Assembly: GCA_964343705.1 (NCBI GenBank)
Contig: CAYFJX010000001.1
Location: 62,001 to 126,000, forward strand
Direction of reading: 5' to 3'
DNA: 64,000 nucleotides
From: JAUSFM01 sp964343705
GTDB lineage: Archaea > Nanobdellota > Nanobdellia > Woesearchaeales > UBA12501
The notes beneath the pieces are model-generated. The model ran no database searches. It was not told the DNA's origin and saw only the letters and a program-made list of their open reading frames with translations. Below are positions 1 through 8,012 of this stretch, one piece after another (the first letter of the stretch is position 1; the number at the start of each line of letters is the position of its first letter). Position numbers and translations under genes: made by a program.

Positions 1-1194
1 AGTTTTAATACAACAAAGACCGGGAATCATAGTGTATTTGCCAACCTATCAACAGCAACAACAACAGCTGTTGTGAAAAGTGGATTCGAGGTTCTATTGC
101 CTAAAACAAATAATTGGACGTCTAGAGGAACAAGAAGCATGCAGCTCATTGATCGTCGGAGGTATGATCAGGGACAAGGTAGTCAGATACTTGAAAATAG
201 CAGCAACATAACAGGAGAGCACGCGGTTAATGCATACTATCACCTTAACATCTCCTTAGATAATACAAGTGGATTAGGAAATACATCTCAGATATTTTTT
301 AAGGACATGTTTATTCCAGAAGGTGTAACTGAGCTTTTTAACATTACTGAAACAAATATAACTGTAGTGCCTAATGTAAGTAATACCACAAAAGTATACA
401 CGTTCACCATGGAATCAGAGTTATCATTTTCATCATTTGAGTTTACCTATAACTATACCCCTATTGAATCAAATTTCACCAATGAAAGTAACATAGTATT
501 GTATAAATGTTCAAACTTAACAAACTGTACCTTTGTTAAACTTAACATAACTATTGACACTGATAGCAATATCATTAACACTACCGCCTCGTCACTCTCT
601 GTTTTCCAAGTAGGAGAAGACACAAGTAGTAGTTCATCCAGTAGCTCGTCAAGTAGCAGTTCCAGTACTTCAACTGGTGGGCCTGCAGCTGCCAGCAAGG
701 GTGGTGGTGCAACTGCAACAAGTGCTCGTGCGCGATGTGGAAACCACAAATGTGAAATAGTAAAAGGTGAGAGTTGTCGTACATGCACTATTGACTGCGG
801 AGTGTGTAAAGCATTACCAAATACCATCCCAAATGCAAGCATACTCTCTAAGAAAGCCATTAGAGCAACACAAGGTGAAACACAGGACCTGCTTAACCAA
901 GTCAAGGTGCTTCTGACCAATAATAGAGATTGTAGTCACTTGTTAGGCCTTGTACAAGAAGCAAGACAATTGTACAACCAAGGAAAGTACGCAGAAGCAT
1001 ACCTACGAGCAGATTCTGTCAGGTATTCCTGTGGAAACATACTTGCAGGTCTTGAAGAAGAACCTCTGCTTGAAATTCCAAGTGGACAATTAAGTAAGTT
1101 TTATGATCAGACTCTTATCTTCTTAATTATACTGTGTTTGATAGTAATTGCACTATTGGCAACTGATGGAATAAAACACAAGAGAAAAAAATAA
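1..1194 (+). CDS. Surface glycoprotein, C-terminal part (5' end outside window)
   Basis: The reading frame is open from the first base, so this is the C-terminal part of a longer exported protein; a GTG at 73 is only an internal codon. The visible part has about seventeen N-x-S/T sequons, then a stretch near residues 105-200 resembling the PGF-pre-PGF type domains of archaeal surface proteins (ending ASSLSVFQVGE). A long Ser-rich linker follows, then a Cys-rich knot (CGNHKCE...CRTC...DCGVC), then a helical segment, one C-terminal membrane helix and a basic tail (KHKRKK). It is inferred to be a wall-anchored glycoprotein and a natural substrate of the STT3 enzymes encoded at 24-36 kb. The exact function is unknown. 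Confidence 0.75.
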   Translation, partial: SFNTTKTGNHSVFANLSTATTTAVVKSGFEVLLPKTNNWTSRGTRSMQLIDRRRYDQGQGSQILENSSNITGEHAVNAYYHLNISLDNTSGLGNTSQIFFKDMFIPEGVTELFNITETNITVVPNVSNTTKVYTFTMESELSFSSFEFTYNYTPIESNFTNESNIVLYKCSNLTNCTFVKLNITIDTDSNIINTTASSLSVFQVGEDTSSSSSSSSSSSSSSTSTGGPAAASKGGGATATSARARCGNHKCEIVKGESCRTCTIDCGVCKALPNTIPNASILSKKAIRATQGETQDLLNQVKVLLTNNRDCSHLLGLVQEARQLYNQGKYAEAYLRADSVRYSCGNILAGLEEEPLLEIPSGQLSKFYDQTLIFLIILCLIVIALLATDGIKHKRKK

Positions 1195-1235
1195 GACATA
1201 AAATCTAAATTCAGAAATCTAAATTTGATCTAAGA

Positions 1236-1835
1236 CTACTTTAAATTCTGAGGGTGCATAACAATCTTCATTTCAATTCCTTTCTGAGTAATAAACTCTC
1301 TGACAGCTTTTTGTTTGAGCCCTTCTATTTTTTTAGCTTGTTCAGCTGTTAGGTTGCCACTCACGTTTGCGCCGCTTGTCTGTTTAAGCTGTGTTTTTTT
1401 GGCAATAAAGTCCAGCCCAAGCAAACGCAATCCTACAAAGCGTTCAATTGGTTCAAGATCAATAGACGACCCGTCACTCTGCATAAATGCAGAGGGGTTT
1501 TCCTCTTGCATGAGGTGTATACTTTGCTGTACTTCAACACTATTGACTCTAAGCCCTGCTTTTTTTGCTTGGTCAGCTAAAATAAAGTGAGGGACTACAA
1601 TGTCATTAAGGAAAATTTCTGGTTGAAGCTTTGTTGTAGGACCAAACACTTCATATAATGTGTTAAACTCGTGCCGTGTTAGTTTTTCATCTTCTATCTC
1701 CATAACAAGAAGATGTGCTTTCTCATCTTGAACATTATCTGAGAGAATAAAAAAAACAAGGACAAGAACAAGAAGGGATAGAATTGCACAAATAATAAAG
1801 CCCGGTTTAATCTTGTGATTTCGTATCTTAACCAT
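1236..1835 (-). CDS. Membrane-anchored SurA N-terminal-like protein
   Basis: 199 aa. A basic N-terminus is followed by one membrane helix at about residues 13-31, then an extracytoplasmic domain. The order of a short strand with an acidic turn (VMEIEDEKLTRHEF) followed by helices including ILADQAKKAGLRVNSVEVQQ matches the SurA/PpiC N-terminal chaperone fold, where a similar 'A-x2-x-G-hydrophobic-V-s-xx-EV' stretch is typical. No parvulin PPIase domain follows, so it could be a chaperone-only anchor that helps fold exported proteins. The gene starts 9 nt after the stop of the CWB2-like gene on the same strand, so the two are probably co-transcribed. The fold assignment rests on pattern reading only. 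Confidence 0.6.
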   Translation of the reverse strand: MVKIRNHKIKPGFIICAILSLLVLVLVFFILSDNVQDEKAHLLVMEIEDEKLTRHEFNTLYEVFGPTTKLQPEIFLNDIVVPHFILADQAKKAGLRVNSVEVQQSIHLMQEENPSAFMQSDGSSIDLEPIERFVGLRLLGLDFIAKKTQLKQTSGANVSGNLTAEQAKKIEGLKQKAVREFITQKGIEMKIVMHPQNLK

Positions 1836-1844
1836 GAAAATCCC

Positions 1845-3575
1845 CTAGTGGCGGCGTCTCCGTTTTTTCTTTTTGACCAAAAGGAACAACACAATTGCAA
1901 GTAGCGCCACTAAGACAACGAGCTTAACATTGAAATCCTTAACAACAAGGTCTAACTTCTTTGTAAAGCTTTTTAGTAATGCTTCTGGCCGCTCACCATA
2001 CTTAATCTTAATTGTGAAGTCTGGATTATCTGCAATATCTATTTCATCAAGTTCAATTTTGACAAAGGTCTTTTTTGAACTACCTGGCGTAAGTTGTATT
2101 TTCCTACCGCTAAAAGCTTGTTGTTCATTGTTCTTTGTAAAATCTATAAGTTCAGGCAATGCATAGGCTTTTACTGACCCTGTGTTAATAAGTTCAACTT
2201 CAAATCGTTGTGTTCGCTTGTTGTAAAAAACTTCCCCAAGAGTAATATCTGCTTTATCTTCATAGGTAACAAATTCTAGCACCCCATCATCTTCTCCGCT
2301 AAAATCCATGCTAGATGGATGATCACCATACACATATTTGCTTGTGACTCGCAAAACATCATCAACATTGTTTGTTAAGTCAATATCATACACCCTTGCA
2401 AGCTCTTCATTCTTGCCAATGAAAAAACTGTCTTCGTCAGCAAGAATATGAAGGGGTTTTGTATCAGATCCCACAAACAATTCATGACTCAGTGACCGAA
2501 CATAGGTCACAAGATCTTTTTCATTCTTAAAGAATACCTCTACCTGTTGTGTAAGGGTGTTGTAGTCAACTTTTGTTATTTTAACCTCTGGCTCATAAGC
2601 AGGTGTTGGATAAAAATCAAGTGCAAGAACATCTGGGCCCACAGCTTTTGCATACTTCACAATAAGTTTTGTGTTGGTCAGCTCAGATAACTCCTCTCCT
2701 TGAGCAAGAAGATTCATACCAATGAGGACAATATGTGTGGTCCCATGATCTTTCATGAATTTTACTGCCTGCGACGGAGCATCGCCTGGCCCAATGAAAA
2801 TTGTTGGAAATTCAGGATTAAAAAGGCTGTTTTCAAGAGTAGTTCCTTGTGCAATCATTACTTGACCTGCATCTTTTCCTGATGCTTCTAAAAAACGTTC
2901 TGCAAGCGCAATGTTGTTGTCATACCTGTTCCCTTTATTCATAATTTCAGGATTAAACCGCCCTAGTTCTTGCCGGACATTATTTTCAGTAGAGCCAACA
3001 ATAAGAATATCTGTAATTTCCAGTTCTTCAATAAGACCAACAACTTCATCAATGTTATCATTGTCAGCAAAAATGACCCAGCTTTTAGTTGCGATTGCAT
3101 AGGGTACAGCACTAAGGGCATTATAAGCAAATGAATCATCCAGGATTAATATTTTTTCTATCTTGCCTTTTTTTGCAAGTCTTCGAGCGAATTCCTTATT
3201 TAGGTGATCAGAATCCCCAATAATTTCTTCTTCAAACTTAATGTCTGATTCTTCCATCATGTTTGAGAAGCCTTTAATGTAGGGTTGTTTTTTTGATGTA
3301 AACACAAGTAGATTCCCTGTGTCTACAAATAAACCTGACTCAAGCAACCAGGTGCCGTGCAATTCTTCTGCAATGTACTGTAGCCTGTGTACTCCTCCAA
3401 GACCAGAATATAACAAGCCAGAATATACATCCACCCAATCTCTTGAGTTTACAAGAACTTGATCTTCACGTTCTTGGTCTTCGTCAGCAAAGGATACAGG
3501 AAGCATACCAACAGCAAGAACACTTACCAGGAAAAACAATAAGAACGCACGTACAAATGTTTTTGTTGTTGTCAT
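1845..3575 (-). CDS. Exported membrane-anchored protein with CWB2-like domain
   Basis: I place the start at the ATG at 3575 (MTTTKTFVRAF), preceded by G-rich sequence and followed at once by a signal peptide; a longer frame to 3680 adds an N-terminus with no such features. The 576-aa product has a signal peptide to about residue 30. Residues 120-230 contain a stretch (NALSAVPYAIATKSWVIFAD ... LEITDILIVGS) that matches the cell-wall-binding repeat 2 pattern: 'DALSAAPLA', 'pIlltd', 'VYIlGG'. Later beta-rich regions, a C-terminal membrane helix and the tail KKKKRRRRH follow. In bacteria CWB2 modules hold proteins to wall polymers; here it probably binds surface glycans or S-layer (inference). 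It leads the operon with the SurA_N-like gene. Confidence 0.6.
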   Translation of the reverse strand: MTTTKTFVRAFLLFFLVSVLAVGMLPVSFADEDQEREDQVLVNSRDWVDVYSGLLYSGLGGVHRLQYIAEELHGTWLLESGLFVDTGNLLVFTSKKQPYIKGFSNMMEESDIKFEEEIIGDSDHLNKEFARRLAKKGKIEKILILDDSFAYNALSAVPYAIATKSWVIFADNDNIDEVVGLIEELEITDILIVGSTENNVRQELGRFNPEIMNKGNRYDNNIALAERFLEASGKDAGQVMIAQGTTLENSLFNPEFPTIFIGPGDAPSQAVKFMKDHGTTHIVLIGMNLLAQGEELSELTNTKLIVKYAKAVGPDVLALDFYPTPAYEPEVKITKVDYNTLTQQVEVFFKNEKDLVTYVRSLSHELFVGSDTKPLHILADEDSFFIGKNEELARVYDIDLTNNVDDVLRVTSKYVYGDHPSSMDFSGEDDGVLEFVTYEDKADITLGEVFYNKRTQRFEVELINTGSVKAYALPELIDFTKNNEQQAFSGRKIQLTPGSSKKTFVKIELDEIDIADNPDFTIKIKYGERPEALLKSFTKKLDLVVKDFNVKLVVLVALLAIVLFLLVKKKKRRRRH

Positions 3576-3739
3576 TGAATCCCCATTTCCCCCTGTGTAA
3601 TCGTGTATACTAATCATGTATACTAATGCGCAGTGTGTGATGATTAATACACTGTAATGTGTACGCCTTGCATACAACAAAAATGTTTATATAGTTAGTG
3701 TTAAATTGTTAAATTGTAAATTACCTCTTGATTTAATAG

Positions 3740-4330
3740 TTAAATTTTTTTCTCACTCGAATATTTGAGTAATGATTTAGAGTTATTTGATGATAATTGT
3801 CGTTGCAACTCAGCATGTCGCTGTGGAACAATTGGTTTACCCCCCAATGCAAGTTTAAGCACGTCTCGAGCAGTGTTCTTAAGAAGATTAAAATGGGAAA
3901 AAGAATAGGAAGCAATCATATCAAGGTATTCATGATTTCTTGCCCGATTCAAGTGAGTATATCTGTCTCGCTCTGCAGCATCACGAAAAGCTTGAAGACG
4001 TACAAAAGATGCCTCCCCGTTTGAAGGAACAAAAGATAAAATAGATTCCGGATGCATTTTAAGAGCTTTTAGCGAGTCAGTTTCACCAAAATCCTGCCAA
4101 AAAGCCTGCTTCAGCCTAATAACTTCCAAGGAAAAACTTTGTAACCCTAACTTTTCAAAGTTAAGTGAGCATGAATAACCTTCAATAACACCTGTATCCT
4201 CTAGTTTCTTTCTTATTTTTCCAACTGCTTGTGTTGAAATTTTAAGTTGAGATGCCATTGCAATATCAGTAACACGACCATTATCAAGCAATAAACCAAG
4301 AACTTTCCTCTCATTTTTTGTGAAATCCAT
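3740..4330 (-). CDS. Lrp/AsnC-like transcriptional regulator
   Basis: 196 aa. The N-terminus (FTKNERKVLGLLLDNGRVT, then IAMASQLKISTQAVGKIRKK) is a winged helix-turn-helix of the Lrp/AsnC type: a leading helix with an aspartate/asparagine-glycine turn, then a recognition helix with a TQAVGKIRKKLE pattern, then a wing (GVIEGYSCSLNFEKLG) that matches the family 'GVI.gy...vd...lG'. Residues 70-196 are not a clear RAM ligand-binding domain, so the effector is unknown. The start has a Shine-Dalgarno GGTGG 5-9 nt upstream. It is divergent from the large surface gene at 4487 and could regulate it (inference). Confidence 0.7.
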   Translation of the reverse strand: MDFTKNERKVLGLLLDNGRVTDIAMASQLKISTQAVGKIRKKLEDTGVIEGYSCSLNFEKLGLQSFSLEVIRLKQAFWQDFGETDSLKALKMHPESILSFVPSNGEASFVRLQAFRDAAERDRYTHLNRARNHEYLDMIASYSFSHFNLLKNTARDVLKLALGGKPIVPQRHAELQRQLSSNNSKSLLKYSSEKKI

Positions 4331-4486
4331 CTAACCACCCAAAAATTTTTCAAAATTTGTTTATTATATAACATTCCAGAGTAGAACTAGTTTAAATGTT
4401 TAACGGTAAGTATATAAGTTCTGTTGCCCCTAATAAAAACTGTCTAGTTAGAACTTTATAAATTAAGAGGCTAAAAAGAAGGGGCC

Positions 4487-7108
4487 ATGGGAAAAATAAA
4501 TATGCATGGACAAGACATGCAATCAAAGAAAAAAAGAGCAATAGCGTTTGTTAAGAATAACCCTTACTTAGCACTAGCATTATTTCTTATTTTTGTAGGA
4601 GGAGCCTATGCACTTAATGATCAAACTGGTTTTATTGGTAAGGCTATTTCCTTTGTAGGTCCTGGAGCAGGCGACACAGGAGGTACTGATGCAGGTACAG
4701 GCGATAGTGGCGCTGACGCAGGTGGAGACACTGGAGGTCAAGCAGGAGATTCTGGGAGTTCTGCACAAGGAAGTGAAGGAGCAAGTGGTGATGCAGGCGG
4801 AGACTCAGGAAGTAGTCAGGCAGGAGATTCTGGCTCAGGAGATGGAGGAGGTGACTCACGGTCCCAACGAAGTGGAGGAGGATCACCAGACCCAGAAGAA
4901 CAAGTAGTGTGTATCAAAGGAGATGTGACCACAAGAAAACAAAAGATGAATGTTGAAACTAATTGTGATGGCACCTTTGACTTGGTTCTTTCATCAAAAC
5001 CCCTTAATTACTTAAGTAATGGAGTGTTCTTGCCGATTAGCAATCTACTACAAGAAGCAAACACTAATGGGTTTGAGTACAAGGTTGATGAAAATGTGTT
5101 TGATGTATTGTTTGAAAAAAATCCCACTGACGACAGACTGCTTCAGTTTAAGATAGGAACAAGGCAAATTAATTACAGCTTTTTTGACACAAATAGTGTC
5201 ACTGCAACCCTCAGTGGGAATAGTATTATTTACACCAACATGCTTGATGGAGGTACTGTTGACTACAAGATTAGCGCTGATAGTATTAAAGAAACCATAA
5301 CTTATAACGCCTATGTCACAAACGAATGGTACATAAAGATTGTCACAACAAACACATACGCAACAAAAGATAATAATGGCAATGTTAACTTTTATGACAG
5401 TGACACTGATGCCTTACTTTGGCAATTCCTTACACCTTTTATGGAAGATGCTGACGGGGTTAAGCAAGACCTCAACGCCACTATTGTAAATACTGCTGAG
5501 GGATTCAACTTAACACTAACAGGAGACGCTAATTGGATGCAGAACACTGCAGCATATCCTTTAGAGGTCGACCCCACCACAGCACTTCCTGACGCAAGCA
5601 CTGGAGAAGGCGTTGTAACTATCCAAGGTGTTGTTAACCCACCTAGTTCAGTCGACAACAAATTTGTAACTGACAATCAAACCTTTTCTTCCACACAAGT
5701 ATTTGCAATTGATACTGCTCTTGAGTTTTCAAAGGCAAATGTTTCTATTCCAAAGACCAGTGGTGCCATAACCCACATTATCAAGTGTAAAGATGCAAAT
5801 TTTGATTATGCAAGTGGCTCGTGTAGCGAGTGGGAAAAAACAAGCATCCCTTTTGTTGATTCAGGAGATAATATTAATTTCAGTGTGACTTCATTTAGCG
5901 CGTATTCAGGAGCTAACCTTGGGTCAGAGCCAACAACAAGCAATGAATTTGGTGAAGGAACTGATCTTGCAAGTGTGTTTGATTACAACAATGTAAGTAA
6001 TCTAAACTTAGCCACAGCATCAGGTGGTATTGTGTGGGATACTGCAAACATAAGCGGCCTTGACTTAAATACACACATAAACATAGGTGATAATTTTATT
6101 AGTTTAAACAGTGGATCACTCCAAAATCTTAACAAAAGTGCAACAATTACCATTAAGAATGTTGATTGTACAAGTTTCAATAATATTGTGTACGCAAATG
6201 GATTTCACAGCAATAAAGATGAGATTACAACAGGAGGAATTATATGTGATGCAACAACAAGTCCTGCATGTACAAGCATAAGCTGTAGTGGCAGCACACT
6301 CACGTTTACTGCATCTCACTTCACTGGTTTTTCATCAACACAGGGTACAGACTTAAGCATTTATGATGTTGCAGACACTGAATTTGGAGGGGCTGGTTTC
6401 ATTAATGCTAACACCTCAACATATTATACTGCTTCATACAATGCTTCTGGAGGCGCACCAATCACAGGAGCAACATGTAATTGGGAAGTGACCACAGAAC
6501 CAAAGTCAGGCAATATGACCTTCAATAGTACTGATAGCACGTATTACAAAGTTGATGCTGGAATTTCAGAACCTGGTTTACACAGTTGGAATGTAAGTTG
6601 TGAGAAAAGTGGTGACTTTGCCCAGAACACTGTGGCAGACACACTCTTTGTACTTTCAGCAGACCGAAGTGGTGGTGCTGATGCAACACTCACACTTCTA
6701 GACCAAGTTGACACAGGAGAAGCAGAGTCAAGTAGAATCCAACCTAACACAGCGTTTAAAGTGTATGCTCAATACTACAACCAAAGCAACTCTGCTCTTA
6801 TTCCAAACAGCACTGCTGCTGGAACAGGAGGAGGTTGTGAAGTGGAATTCTCAAGTAATGGCACTGTATATGGTATGACTGCAAATGGGTCTGAGTATTA
6901 TTACATTCGAGAATCAGGTATTGCGTTTGAAGGAACACATGTGTGGAATGTCACGTGTAACCATGGGTATTTTGACAGGTTACAAAAGCAAAATGATTTC
7001 ATTATCTCAGCTGTTCCCTTACCAGAGTTTGGGAGCATAATAAGTATGTTCTTGGCAATAAGCATATCATTGTTTGGCTTGTTCTTTGTACGTAGAAGAC
7101 ATATGTGA
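4487..7108 (+). CDS. Large surface protein with PEFG-type C-terminal sorting signal
   Basis: 873 aa. It has one N-terminal membrane helix (residues 26-43, likely uncleaved or a signal), then a Gly/Asp/Ser-rich spacer (about 55-130), then a beta-rich region ending in a YPLEVDPTT motif. That region resembles the N-terminal module of bacterial RHS/YD-repeat proteins (GGTVDYKISADSIKETI, then FMEDADGVK, then YPLEVDPT). Further Ig-like segments with paired Cys and many N-x-S/T sequons follow. The last 30 residues are PLPEFG, a hydrophobic helix and RRRHM, the layout of archaeal PEF/PEFG-CTERM signals handled by archaeosortases. TATA-like AGTATATAAG lies at 4408-4417. The protein is probably a wall component; no enzymatic residues are recognised. 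Confidence 0.65.
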   Translation: MGKINMHGQDMQSKKKRAIAFVKNNPYLALALFLIFVGGAYALNDQTGFIGKAISFVGPGAGDTGGTDAGTGDSGADAGGDTGGQAGDSGSSAQGSEGASGDAGGDSGSSQAGDSGSGDGGGDSRSQRSGGGSPDPEEQVVCIKGDVTTRKQKMNVETNCDGTFDLVLSSKPLNYLSNGVFLPISNLLQEANTNGFEYKVDENVFDVLFEKNPTDDRLLQFKIGTRQINYSFFDTNSVTATLSGNSIIYTNMLDGGTVDYKISADSIKETITYNAYVTNEWYIKIVTTNTYATKDNNGNVNFYDSDTDALLWQFLTPFMEDADGVKQDLNATIVNTAEGFNLTLTGDANWMQNTAAYPLEVDPTTALPDASTGEGVVTIQGVVNPPSSVDNKFVTDNQTFSSTQVFAIDTALEFSKANVSIPKTSGAITHIIKCKDANFDYASGSCSEWEKTSIPFVDSGDNINFSVTSFSAYSGANLGSEPTTSNEFGEGTDLASVFDYNNVSNLNLATASGGIVWDTANISGLDLNTHINIGDNFISLNSGSLQNLNKSATITIKNVDCTSFNNIVYANGFHSNKDEITTGGIICDATTSPACTSISCSGSTLTFTASHFTGFSSTQGTDLSIYDVADTEFGGAGFINANTSTYYTASYNASGGAPITGATCNWEVTTEPKSGNMTFNSTDSTYYKVDAGISEPGLHSWNVSCEKSGDFAQNTVADTLFVLSADRSGGADATLTLLDQVDTGEAESSRIQPNTAFKVYAQYYNQSNSALIPNSTAAGTGGGCEVEFSSNGTVYGMTANGSEYYYIRESGIAFEGTHVWNVTCNHGYFDRLQKQNDFIISAVPLPEFGSIISMFLAISISLFGLFFVRRRHM

Positions 7109-7130
7109 AATTAGATATGAACTAGGCAAA

Positions 7131-7979
7131 CTACAAGCCTGTAAACAAGTCAACAGTTATGAAGATCTCAGTAAAGGCAGCAATAAGTATCAAAACACAA
7201 GCAATAAGAAATAGGTACAATGAGTCATGAACAACGTTCTTAAACTCTTGCGTGCCAACATGTTCTACAAGAATAGCTTTTGACATGACACCCCCTGCGA
7301 TTGCTGCAATAATAAAACCCATCATCTCTGGGATAAGGTGTAAGGAAAATACAGCAATAAGCTGAACAGCTTTGGCAAAGTTTGAGGAAAGATAACGTAT
7401 CATAAGGACGGCAAAGCTCGCAAACACACTTGCATTAAGTACAATTAAAAACAGGGCTCCTGCGCCAAAAACAACTGAAAGGAAAAACGCTATCAGGGCA
7501 ACAGATAAGTTGTGTTGAAGAACACTCAGTGCGTTATCAACAGTTGGAGCTGTAGATTTTGAAAAGAACCTATCTAGGACGTCAGTGTTTATGTGCTCTT
7601 GTTTACTAAGAAAATCTAGTTGGTATTCGAAAATAACTGGAACTTGATCCTGTGCCAGCACCCCAAGTGTAACAAAACCAACAAATGCGCCTAAAAAAAC
7701 AAGGGTATAAATGATAACAATGCTTCGATGATTTTTGAAAAAAGTAAGAATGTTTGTTGGCCTCTCTGCTCGTTCTCGTTTTTCTTCAAGAGACAGCACA
7801 CCAACAAAGGTTGGCACTACAAACAAGGTAGTTAAAAAAAGCATGGCAATAGAAACACCTTGCTCAAAAAAGAATAGTGTGCCAAGAATGTAACCCATTA
7901 TAGAATAAATAAATCCTAGAAAAAATGAAACATACGGGCGTTCCATAAGCCATTCAGTGTTTATTTCTTCTAGTACCAT
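7131..7979 (-). CDS. SpoIIM/DUF95 family integral membrane protein
   Basis: 282 aa with about six membrane helices. The layout matches the SpoIIM (DUF95) family found in many archaea and bacteria: a cytosolic N-terminus; helices near residues 18-55; a loop; a long extracytoplasmic loop (residues 120-155); then helices with SVVFGAGALFLIVLNASVF and the HLIPEMMGFIIAAIAGG motif (compare 'H.i.E..a..lag..G'). In Bacillus SpoIIM takes part in engulfment; the archaeal role is unknown and is sometimes linked to membrane remodelling or transport. A GTGAT Shine-Dalgarno sits just before the ATG. It is downstream of the Ig-like surface gene on the same strand, 33 nt away, so co-transcription is likely. 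Confidence 0.8.
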   Translation of the reverse strand: MVLEEINTEWLMERPYVSFFLGFIYSIMGYILGTLFFFEQGVSIAMLFLTTLFVVPTFVGVLSLEEKRERAERPTNILTFFKNHRSIVIIYTLVFLGAFVGFVTLGVLAQDQVPVIFEYQLDFLSKQEHINTDVLDRFFSKSTAPTVDNALSVLQHNLSVALIAFFLSVVFGAGALFLIVLNASVFASFAVLMIRYLSSNFAKAVQLIAVFSLHLIPEMMGFIIAAIAGGVMSKAILVEHVGTQEFKNVVHDSLYLFLIACVLILIAAFTEIFITVDLFTGL

Positions 7980-8012
7980 TGTATCACTTTGTTATCTGTG
8001 TTTTTTAGTCTG

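Noticed and set aside
453..920. Long minus-strand frame opposite the first surface gene
   Set aside because: Shadow of a Ser-rich coding region; no promoter, start or protein-like features.
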